Below, piece after piece: positions 27,426 through 38,093 of a DNA stretch of 64,000 bases. Positions within the stretch are counted from its first letter, which is position 1, and each line of letters opens with the position of its first letter. Below the pieces are notes generated by a model. The model did no database searches, was not told the origin of the DNA, and saw only the letters and a program-made list of their open reading frames with translations. Made by a program: the position numbers and the translations under genes. The stretch covers positions 1,054,001-1,118,000 of the forward strand of contig NC_052484.1 in the NCBI RefSeq assembly GCF_009730915.1, in the 5' to 3' direction. This DNA is from Dioscorea cayenensis subsp. rotundata (lineage: Eukaryota > Streptophyta > Magnoliopsida > Dioscoreales > Dioscoreaceae).

Positions 27426-29626
27426 TTACCATCTTTCATCGCCTTCCCAATTATTCTTCTCCTTTGGCCCTGTCGGTCCTTCCTCCCCGTACAACTCCAT
27501 GGGGAGTTTATCGAAAATGGTCTCGACAGAGAACCGGAGATTAATTGGCAGAAAACCAATTATCTTGTCCAGATCTGATCTAGAATTATATGTAATCGTC
27601 GGACCCCATTCCCGCATGAATTGCAACCAACACGGTTCAGTCACAACATCAGCAAGATACTCAGCTGCGACAATTTGATACTTAACACTCGAATCTACTG
27701 AAAAATTGCTGCTAGCGGCGTCATTCCTCACACCGATTCCAAGCTTTTCAGAACCTTGAAGGTAGTTTCCTGGGTGTGGGAAACTCGCATGCCCGCTCTT
27801 TGATGAATACACAATTGCTTTGTTATCTTTGATAAATTCCAGGTCACAAACACTCACCCATTCTCCACCGCTGTGCTGCGAGAAATATATACCCCAAAGC
27901 TCGCCGGTAAAATTGCTAATACGTAGAGTGAAATGCTCCCAGTCGGAAACATGCTGCCCAATTTTGTGTAGTGCGAAATTGAGCAACCCGATCTTGATTG
28001 TTGCGGGGCCATTGAACGGGCAAAACACCCACATCGCAATGTCCGTGAAAGTTCCTCCGAGAGCTGGCTTTACATGAGCATACAGCTCAGCACTGTCCAT
28101 GTCTCCATGCTTAACATAACTGTTCCGATCATCATCAGGTAAATCTATCCAGTATTCTCCATCATTCACACCACCGCTAGGCAGGTTCGAACCTTCTATG
28201 TCAATAGGCTCCCCGAGAGTCTTGCCGTTCCTGTGTAATGTAGCCCCGTTCTTGAAAAACCATGAGACCGACGAGGGTAAATACACTTCCTTAGGATGGA
28301 AAAACACTGTCGGACCATAATGACTTATTAGAGCATTGATCTGCTCCAAATTTGGCATGGCATATAAAGAGGAATCAAGATTTTTTAAGCAAGAGACATC
28401 GACCATTTCTCCAGAGAAGTTATAACTGCTGCAGCAAAATGTTCCAACTGGCAGGCCTTTCGCCCACATTCCCCGACAGCAGGGTCGTGATTTCCATACC
28501 TGAAACTCAAAAAGCCCTGCTTCCGACTTAAATATCAAATCCTTAGTTTCACATGTTTCAGTAAGATCAGACTGAACACATCTGACTTCTTCAAGAGAAG
28601 GCTTGTCAGGACTTTTTAGTGACAACATAGCCAACAGCTTTATAACCTTCAGGTGGCAATGGAAGCCAGAAGTAACCACAAGAAACATCGAAATTGCCAT
28701 TCCCGTCATCTGAACACCAAACAAGTTCATAGTCAATAGGTTTCTCAAGAGCTCGAGCTCTTGTTCCACAGACTTCAATCTCCCTTGCCACAAGAACAAA
28801 ACCATGCAAAGGCTTGTCATTTGTTTGACCATAATGACCAAGACTGAAAAAGCCATCGGGTATATCAATCGGTCTATAAAATGTAGCCCCGTTACTATTT
28901 TCATCAAGCTGAACACAACTCCAAATTTTCTGAAACTTCTTAATCTGTACAACCTCAAGTTCACCTATGCAAATTGATCCCTCAGCAAATCCTCCACCTG
29001 CCACAACAGCATTGTAACAAAAACTAAAATACAATCAACAGAAAGTAAGAACCACAACCAAAAGGACAATGCCAAGCACAAAACAGAAAACAGATGTCAC
29101 TATAATTCACACTGCAGATAAGAGTCTGAATGATTTGTCATATAATAAAGCATCAATTTCATAGAACCAAATAATTATGTTTTTTTTCTAAATACCAACG
29201 CTTGAAGAATATGCTTACCAGATATCAACATATAAATAGTAATTTAAATGAATGAAAAAAAATCCAAACTTTAATCAACCATGAATGAATACAGTCCACC
29301 AAAAAGTTCAACTACCATCTGATCTCTTCAAACAATATAAACCTAAATACCTAAAAAAAAATTCCCAAGAAAAGGAGCCCCAAAAATTGAGTCTTTCAGC
29401 AATAATCAAAGATACAACAACCAAAAGAGAAGAACAAATTGAGAAAATAACTCATAAAATTGAAGGCAATCAGTAAACCCTAGCAAATAAACCATAAATC
29501 AGGAAAAAAGGTCTCACCTTTGGGCCACTGAGGCAAAGCACAAGGAAGAGAGAAGGGCTTCGGCTCATGAAATTCCTTCTGAGACGCAGCCCCACACCAC
29601 CATCGCAAGCAATCGGAGCAATCCAT
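27426..29626 (-). CDS. VPS62/DUF946 family protein
   Basis: Two exons on the minus strand, 29626-29518 and 28997-27426, about 559 residues. Exon 1 encodes [20 protein letters not shown] and [13 protein letters not shown]. Exon 2 has the DUF946/VPS62 pattern: [64 protein letters not shown], then [40 protein letters not shown] and [16 protein letters not shown]. Yeast VPS62 is linked to vacuolar sorting; the biochemical role of plant members is unknown. An A run in the coding strand (T5 at 28613-28617) appears one base long: the frame reads VGYVVTKKS-stop, while the alternative reads [13 protein letters not shown]; removing one base gives exactly 560 codons. Telo-box-like repeats lie upstream. 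Confidence 0.9.
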
Positions 29627-30294
29627 CTTAATTCTCCAGTCTCGAAAAAACCCTAGCTTTCAATCCGATTCCTCTACAAATTGTTGGAGTTACCCACAAG
29701 TTCCTTGAATTCCATGGAAGCGACAATGATTTGTGGCCCGTGAAGCAATAATGGAAAAATCAAGGTGGCCTCTTTTGACATTTTCAAGGATTAGGGTTGG
29801 GCATTAGCTTGATTAGGGTTAGGGTTAGGGTTAGAAATTTATAGTGGAGAAGTGGAGAGAAAGAGAAGAGGAAAAAGGCGGGGAAAGAGAAAGACGTTTA
29901 TTAACGGTTATTTTACATTTTAACCCCTATAAAAGTTTTTAATTTTATAAAATTTTGCTTGATTGTTTTTTAAGAAATTTTCTTTATCTACACTCAAAGA
30001 ATAATTAAACACTTTTCAGTATTTTGGACTTTTATTTTTATTTGCCTTTAATTTGTTCTTTTCTTCATGCCGAAAAATATAAATAATTATTAATACTACA
30101 TCTCTTTTAATTAAATAATACTAATAAAAAAAAGTCTTTGTACAATTACCTACTTTTCCAAGGGTATGCAAGCAATTGTCTCTTTCTTCATTGATGAGAT
30201 AGATTGACACTCAATCAACCATAAAAATATCAATAAATTAATTGCGAATTCTAATAAATCAAAAACTAAATAATAAAAATTCCACAAAATATCA
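29627..30294. other. Promoter region of VPS62-like gene and 3' flank of methyltransferase
   Basis: Contains AAACCCTAG near 29649-29657, TTAGGG repeats (separate entry), and AT-rich spacer. No gene was seen. Confidence 0.5.
29789..29834. repeat. Short TTAGGG repeat tract in promoter
   Basis: One TTAGGGTT near 29790 and three tandem TTAGGG units plus TTAG at 29813-29834, about 190 bases upstream of the VPS62-like ATG. The unit is six bases, not the seven-base TTTAGGG of most plant telomeres. Probably a telo-box cluster serving as a promoter element. Confidence 0.7.
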
Positions 30295-33200
30295 TCACAG
30301 AGAGAAATACAAAATGGTCAATGGTGCATTTTGGAGACCATTGTTACAAGTTGCAGCATCAATTGAGAACCAAGAACTTATAATTCCACCATTTGATTCA
30401 ATTCCATTAAACCACTTATCGATGAGCTTGAATCCATAGTTCGAAGCTGCGGAGAGTATCAAATTTTCATCGACTCTCCTTTGGATATGACATAGAATTA
30501 AAGCCGGTTTTCTTTCGCCCTGAAAATCTTCAGATATCATCTTCCCTCGCAGTTTCAAACAAAGGAGATATAGCTTCAGAGTTGTAGGTAACATCAGTGC
30601 CTATGATGACATCGAAGCCTCCGCGAGATCCTTGATGTCCTTTTATATCGTCGGTGTTTCCCCATAACAACTTCTTGACGACAAGTTTAGTGAGTAGGTT
30701 TGGTTCTACATTTGCGGCAATGTTCTCATTCAGGAGGTTTAATGATTCTTTGTCTCCATCGGTGGCAACCACGAGTTCTGCTGATCGAGCCGCTACCATG
30801 GAACAGATACCGGCAGAGCCACAGCCTAATTCCAAAACCTTTTTCCCCGAAACAATCGAAGGGTTGTCGGATAATACATTGCATATAAAGCGGGCGGATT
30901 CCCACAGCATAAGGCCGGTTGATTTGCATGTGTGTTGATGCTCTTTCCCGAGTATTTTTATTCTAAAGTTGCAGTTTTTTAGTTTGATCTCAGTAATCTG
31001 TGTGCAAACAAACTTCATATTATAAATCTGGATATCAAGAATTTCGGCTTCGTTAATGAGGGAGGAGAATTTAGTCTATTCAAGATGATTACAGAAAAAG
31101 AAAATATTACCTCATTGATGGATGGCACGGAGTCAAACATTGCGGTGATACTTTCAGACATGTCGATCTCAAGGTCACTTGCAGGATCCTTTGTGCACAA
31201 ATCCTTACCAGGTCTCTCTACTGATTCTTGCCCACCAGAAAAGTTCAGGGAGAATACAGCTTGAATCCAACGCCTGAAAAATACAAAGAACCGGCTCAAT
31301 CTAAGCGGAGAAAGAACATATTTTTCGGTGATTTGTAGCAGGAGATCGATTCCAATTTTTGCTACCGATTCATCACCAATTCTCGAGATCGGTTCTCCAT
31401 TTGCTTGTTGTAGACGCTAATTTCATCGGTCTCAAATCCATTTTGTTCGAATAAAGTTGTCAGGTGATCATTTGAAAAATAATATGCACGCTGTAGAAGC
31501 AAGTGTCTTATCAGGATCTTGAAAGAGCAGGATATATACTATAGTTCTAGAACAATCACTGGCTCGATTGAACTTACAGTACCATCACCTCTGACGTAAA
31601 AGTTTTCACTAATTTGCTGCTCCTTGGAAGTGAATCTTTCCTGTAAATTGTTGTCATAAAATAAAGTTACCCCTAGTAAGAAATAAACTAAATTATAACC
31701 CAACTAAATGTCACGGATTTTCCGTAAGTCCAAAGACTCCAAACAAACTACAATATGACCGAAATGTTTAAAAGTGTAAACATCCAAAATGTTTTAGTAA
31801 TCAAGAAGAAATATGATCGACTTGAAGATACGCCAAATACTGTGCTCAATAGAAACCCAAACCTGAGCAAGGTCGCCGGCAGCATAGTCCCGGAGAAGCA
31901 CATGGCCATTAGGCTGAAAGTCATTGTCAGCTTATAATGATAAAATAGTAAATACAAGACAAAGGAGTATTGATTTTTAATTTGATTCTCGTATAGCCAA
32001 CACAAAATATACCTTGAGAACCTTCCTGATATTCTGCAATACTAAAGGCATCTTTTCTGGAGATACTGCAGACAACACAAAAATCTACTTATTATGTCAA
32101 ATGGGGACCATCTCAATGAAGCTCTACCACCGAACAAATTGAAAAATAACAAACAAAAGAGTTAGTAGACTTTCACAATACCATAGTTGCCACATCAACT
32201 GATGATGGTGCTACAATTTCATTGAGATTGTGCTGAGTGAGATCACAAACAAATGCATTTACTCGATCTTCTGAAAAATCTTTATGTGCCTGCCACATTT
32301 AAGTTCTTCACTAAGAAATGACGAAAACAATTAATTCTAACAAGGTCTTCAAATAAGATACATAAACTGGAGATGATAAATTGTCCTAGATTCTGAAATC
32401 CATTATAAATTATCCAGACCTAACAAATTAAACTCCAAGGAGAAGAGTTCAGCAAGAATGAACAAGCATAAAGAGGTTTGTACCTTGACTAAGTCGATAG
32501 CACGTGGTGAAAAATCACAAGCATGGACAAAGATATTAGGATGGTTAGCAATTAAAGGGAATACAGTGTTCCCTGCTCCACAACCAACCTGCCGATAAAA
32601 ACTTACTGATTAAATACAACAAAGAGTGCAAATCAAAAATCATTTTTAATGAAAAAAACAATGCAAGTACTAATAAATTTAGCATTTAACAACAAAGATA
32701 ATAAGAACACCGTTAATGGTTCCCAAGAGAAAGCTATATATATATAGATAGGATTAAGAAACTGCTGAATTTATACACTAAAAATAATAAACAAAGAAAA
32801 AGCATAAACAGATGAACACATAATTTTTTTCAACTAAGTTTTTCTTGAAATCAATCAAAAACGATTATTTACCTCCAAAACTACAAGATTCTTGCCATCC
32901 GGAGCCTGAAAACACAGAAGCAGACAATCAAAAACCTGAAAAAAGAAGTCTTTCAAAGATTAAAATAAGTTTCTGTTTTAGTAAAAGGCCTTGAAATAGC
33001 TGCCCCATTCTTTTGTCCAAGTAATGCCGATCTTTGAAGAACTAAAAACCACTCAAAAATCAAACTTTTATTGATTTTCTTCAGAAACAAATAGAATTCC
33101 ACTAACTAGAACTCAAAAAAATCAAGAATAAAAAGAACCTTATCCTTGTGACGCCGATAGAAGAGATCCCAATACCTTCCAGCCTCCCTCTCATACTTCT

Positions 33201-33356
33201 CTGCGAAAAAAAACCAAAAGTTCGATCTTTTCTTTAAAAACCCAACTTCCAAGAGATCAAGATGAAGGAGAAGAATTGGCCACCTTTCCAGAAGGGCGTG
33301 ACTTGCCTCGCCGGCGACGGAGAAGCAGAATAGATGAGCATCTTCTTCGCCGCCAT
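30295..33356 (-). CDS. Two-domain SAM methyltransferase, METTL2/6/8-like fused to a METTL16-family-type domain
   Basis: Twelve exons: 33356-33284, 33200-33139, 33041-32990, 32905-32873, 32588-32484, 32289-32182, 32084-32013, 31913-31863, 31640-31578, 31490-31366, 31273-31111, 30997-30295; about 535 residues. N-terminal domain: EKYEREAGRYWDLFY, KDRHYLDKEWGSYF, SAM motif LEVGCGAGNTVFPLIA, CDFSPRAIDLVK, IFVLSAVSPEKM, LLRDYAAGDLAQERF, YVRGDGT, as in tRNA m3C methyltransferases of the TRM140/METTL2-6-8 group. C-terminal domain: HTCKSTGLMLWESARF, VLELGCGSAGICSMVAARSA, GFDVIIGTDVTYNSEAI, KPALILCHIQRRVDE. Order and sequence closely match Arabidopsis At2g26200. Extra bases appear at 33011-33014 and near 30539-30545; corrected lengths total 1608 nt. 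The exon 3 donor reads AAG-GC, a possible GC-AG intron. Confidence 0.9.
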
Positions 33357-33382
33357 TGCCGCCACCGCGAGAACCTTGAAGC

Positions 33383-33526
33383 TAGGGTTTTAGATTCCGC
33401 GCCATCGTGGAGGAATGATCTTGACCGTTCATTCAATTCGGGCATGATTCTCAGACCCGTTAAGGAAACATCCGAATCCGATTTCAGAAGTGGGCTAAGT
33501 GGGCTTGGGCTTCCCTTCCAAGCCCA
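33383..33526 (-). promoter_or_regulatory. Methyltransferase promoter: site II elements and telo-box
   Basis: A telo-box (TAGGGTTTTAG on the plus strand) at 33383-33393 lies about 27 bases before the ATG. Upstream are TGGGCT at 33491-33496, 33500-33505 and 33506-33511 and AGCCCA at 33521-33526. This is the same site II plus telo-box combination as at RPL21, fitting a gene of the translation machinery. Confidence 0.65.
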
Positions 33527-34046
33527 TTGCTCAAACTATTATATTATTGAATAAATTATTATTATTTATTAAATAAATGTTAACATGAATTTTGTCATTT
33601 TAAATTGCAAAGATTTATGTTTTAGAAATAAATTTATTTATATAATTAATATTTTTATACTTTTAAGAAGTATATACATGAAAGAATATAAGCCATGGTT
33701 ATTAACTATGAGCAAGGTGTGTACATACATGAAACGTAGTTATATAGAAATATATGAATAAATTTGAGATTTTACAAGGGATATTTGTAAATAAATAATT
33801 CATATTTTTAATTATAATAGTGTGTATATATATTTAATAAAAATGAACAAAATTATTTCAATAAATTAATATTTGAATTCATCCCTTTAGCACAATATGA
33901 ATACTCTAAATAAAAAATCGAGTGCCAATAAATTAAAAACTTTGGAAATATTACCTTGATAGAATATAAACACTCTATACAAAAGATTTAGTGTCAATAA
34001 ACCAAAAACTTTCATAAATATTTTCATAAAAAATAATCTCAAACTC

Positions 34047-34096
<50 letters not shown>

Positions 34097-34367
34097 AATG
34101 TATGTAAGTGGGACTCTGGGAGGATGTGGAAAAGGAAACAATGGTGAGGTGGTGGGCAATTGTTTTGCTTATATTATATTATAAATAATAAAATTAAAGC
34201 TTGCCACGTTGATGATCAGTTTACACTATTAAAAGTTAATGTTTATATATATTTTTTATATATAAAGTTAATGAATATGTATATGTGCACACATCATCTC
34301 CATTAATTAGTGGAGATATTTTGTTTAATCAAATTTTAACATGGATAATGGAAAAAAAAAAAAACTC

Positions 34368-34406
<39 letters not shown>

Positions 34407-34815
34407 GAAAAAAAATTCAAATATATATATAACATAACCAAATGACTTTTTAGTCCTTAGGTAAGGTGTCTATATTTTTACTGAGCATACAAGTTCAGGC
34501 CTTGGTTTATGCAAAGTAATAACATGTCCCATGCTTTACATACTTCTTATTTGGTTTTTCATATTTTTTAAATATATATAACATAAATTTTATAAAAAAA
34601 TTTTGCTCGTGTGCTTCTCAAATTGGTAAACTGTGTTTGTGTGTGTATATATATATTATTCGTACACAACCAAAAAAATAAAAAAATAAATAAAAGAGAA
34701 AATAATAACAGGGTTGAGAAAACAAAAAAGGAGAGAAGAGAGCAGTTAGATAGTGATCTAATGCACCGGGACATATACAGATTGAAAATCTGTTGACGTC
34801 CTGAGATGACGAGGA

Positions 34816-34892
<77 letters not shown>

Positions 34893-36559
34893 CAAAGAAG
34901 TGTGTGTTATTTGTAGATTTTAGAAGGGTGTCTATGTAATATAAAAGGTTTAATATATTTTTTTAATATAACATCCAAATCTATAATGTATTTAATTTAA
35001 GGTCCTCATTGGATTCCAAAGAGGAAAAACATAATGAAAAGGCCTAAGATTGACGGAGATTCCACAATTCACAAACCAAAATGTTTAATTTAATCAAATT
35101 TTATATTCTCTATGCAAAAAAGATACCAACATTGTTTTTTTATATTATCATGTATATACCCTAATGATTCCATTTGTCTTCTTCTTTCTATATATTAAAG
35201 TTAATGTTTATTTATTTATTTATTTAAGATGATGGCTATTTTTCATTTTTGTCCTTTACCTTATTAAAATTAAATTTCATCATCTATATTAATTAATAAA
35301 CTTATAAATATTTTTTCTTCTTTATTATTATTTTTATTTGGTTAAAACAAAGTGATCTCGTCTGGTTTCAAAACTAGATTATTCTTTAGTTCTCCCCTAA
35401 CTACGACACGCAGTATCCCTAACTACTAATATAAAAATTAGAACATCATATCATATGAGAATACTGTGTGAGACTGTGATAGGAAAGGATCAGGGAATAA
35501 CCTGATTCTGGAACCAGGTAAGATGACTTAGGACAAATAAATAATTAATAAAAGATATTTGTAAGAATATACCTACAAAAGTATTTATTTATTTGTTTAA
35601 TAAAAAAATGTTGGACTCATTAGGACTATAATCTCTAATTAAATAAGACTGAAAAACTCTTCAAAGAACTTGAATTTCTTTGTTAACAAGAGAATGTTCA
35701 TCAAAGGTTCAAGAATGGAGGAATGGGGACCAAAATGGAAGCTAAAGAAGACGAAGAATTGAAAACGACGACGACGACGAGATGATTATGAAGACTGTTG
35801 GAGCTCTATATCATGAAAGAGCTCTAGGCAAGTCTGTTGCTTGGCTTTTGATCCATTAATAATGCACTTGTTTTCATGTTTGTTTTTGTTTTTATGTTTT
35901 TATTTCATTTGGAGTGACCTTGTTTTAATGTATGAATGGAAAAAAAAAATAAATAATTAACTTTGATTTTCAATTCATGAGAGTCAATGTTTATATCTGC
36001 AGAAATTTATAGATTTCTAATTCCCGGGTTTTGAATAAATCTTAGTTACTTTTCGAGCATAATTAGCTTTTTAAATGATCAATAATATCTGCAGAAATTC
36101 ATTGAAGTCTAATACGAACATTCGGTATAAGGATTAATATGAGAATTTGTAACATGATTAATAGTTTTCAATGATTCTTAAGCAGTAATATTTTGAATCC
36201 TGTCGTAAAATTGAAAAATGATCGATACTGAAACTAATATGAGTTTTCGGTATCAGAGAACATTCAAACTGAAGAGATTACCACCAAGCATTGAAGACGA
36301 AGAAATTTTTACCAATCTATTTATTTTTATTTCACCAGCGGAAACAAACTTACATATGTCTTGAATTCAATAACAAAGACTAGTTTGACAGAGGAAGTGA
36401 CACAGAAACTTATTGTTCTAAAGACATCACCACATGCTAGAAATTGCAAGCATACAACATGAATAACTTTGACTACAAAAATGCAGACAAAATAAGAGAG
36501 AGATAATAAGTAGATATGAATGGAGTGGACCTGCCAAACTTTCAAGCATTGAATTGCTT
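33527..36559. other. AT-rich intergenic DNA with repeats
   Basis: No gene of clear coding character in 3 kb. Contains two copies of a roughly 68-bp unit (33890-34025, sharing GTGYCAATAAAYYAAAAACTTT), (AT)n tracts at about 34050-34093, 34370-34400 and 34819-34889, and poly-A runs. Near 35700-35865 a GC-richer patch with a (ACG)n tract encodes short open stretches (MEEWGPKWKLKKTKN; MKTVGALYHERALGKSVAWL) in different frames; a small unrecognised gene is possible but unsupported. Confidence 0.5.
34819..34889. repeat. (AT)n microsatellite
   Basis: About 35 uninterrupted AT units, the longest such tract in the window. Confidence 0.97.
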
Positions 36560-38093
36560 TTAAGTCCTTGCGTCCAGGGCGAGGATGGTGCTCAAATTCA
36601 TCGGGCTCATGTAGTCCGGGGAGCCAGTCAGGATTTGTCTCACAATGATCCGGTTAGCTCTTTCGGTCGGATGGAAAGCATCCCAAAATGCAAGATATTT
36701 CTATCGGGACATAAGTTGGATGCAATAGTACATAGGCCAATGCCATTGTACGGTCCTTGCCCACAGCATGCGATCTTTGAGGTGATAAATCCTGTGGAAT
36801 GAAAACAATTAAGATATGTGTGTATATGGAGATTCGTATCGAGTATTTTGAGAGTACTAACCGTAGGCTCGTGGGTTGGAAATGAAATCCATGTGCATTC
36901 TGAAAGCATTTGCTGCGATGAAGACATCAGAACCGAGTTGGGAGTTTAGATCATTTATCATTTGGACAAGTTGACCGTTGAACATGTCGCCAGCTCTCTG
37001 AAGCTCGACGTCGCACTGGCCATCCCTGCTTCTCATTGCAAGCTCTGCTGGTACACAGCCGAGGGGTCCAGTTCCGGTGACCAGAACTCTTCTAGCGCCC
37101 AATTCATATAGTTTCTGTAATTCAACAAAAACTTGACTCAGCTAGTAATCTTTACTTTGTTTACTGATCATTTGGATTCAAGCAATCAAATAATGTGTAA
37201 TTCAAATTAGAAGTAGGATGAAAAGAAGAGAAAGAATGAGGAGAGAAGATTTACGGCAAGAATTTTCTTGTATTCAGAGACAATGTAGCGGACGTAGTCA
37301 GGCAGTGAGAACTCGCGGGATCTCACAGAGTAAGGGATCAAGTAATAATTGTTGACAAAATCATTGCCTCCAAGAGTGATGAGAACCAGGGCCTGGTTCA
37401 CTAGCTGTTGTGTCTGTTCAGGGCCGACAAGAGAGCTAAGCCTCTGTTGGTACTGTTGGAAGTATTGCAGTTGCTTGGTGATACGAATTATATTCAACTA
37501 CACAACATCAGAATCAATCAAAGTTTTAGTTAACAGCAATTGTCATAATACTGAAAACAAGTAATCGAACTGAGTATATATATATATATATTTGCATGAA
37601 TTCAATGCTCACAAATTGAATTCCTGTATCATTGAGAATTCCAATTCCAGCTGATGCAAAGTTTGCGCCCACAAGCAGTCTCTCCCCGCGGAGCTCTGGG
37701 CTTAAGTATGGCAATGTTGGCTCAGCTCCGAGATATTCACCTGAGAAGAAACATCGAAGATTTCTAAACTTCATATAGATTGAGAAATGGTAGTGTTCTT
37801 CAAATTGGCTGCATGCTTGCGCCATGCATAGTAAAAAGAAAAAATTGACACTTACTGATAATGTCAGGAATGTTAAGGCCATTGGAAAAGCGGCCAGTTG
37901 CTCGGCGAGTCGGGAAGTCAATGCCGTAAGGAGGGGAATCGGCCCTTGCTGTTGTTGCCAAGAAGTTGTTATTGCCACTGTCAACCAGAGAATCACCAAA
38001 GACGAAGAATGCACGAGCCTCTGTAGAAGTTAAAGTTCCCAGAGTTACAAGGCCAACCAAGGAGATGATAAGAGTAATGAAGGAGGCCATCAT
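36560..38093 (-). CDS. LTL1: GDSL esterase/lipase, LTL1/cutin-synthase-like
   Basis: Five exons on the minus strand: 38093-37856, 37740-37613, 37497-37255, 37114-36862 and 36791-36560, about 364 residues, the usual GDSL length. A signal peptide ([18 protein letters not shown]) leads to block [16 protein letters not shown] with the catalytic Ser. Then [30 protein letters not shown], block [50 protein letters not shown] and block [13 protein letters not shown] with the catalytic Asp and His. The sequence is very close to Arabidopsis LTL1 and At5g33370, apoplastic enzymes linked to stress tolerance and cutin formation. One base appears missing near 36693-36694 (coding CTTGCA), shifting the frame just before block V; with it the frame continues to [11 protein letters not shown]-stop. 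Confidence 0.92.

Noticed and set aside
29813-29834. Interstitial telomere or telomere end
   Set aside because: Only about 22 bases, inside a promoter beside other telo-box motifs; too short for a telomeric remnant.
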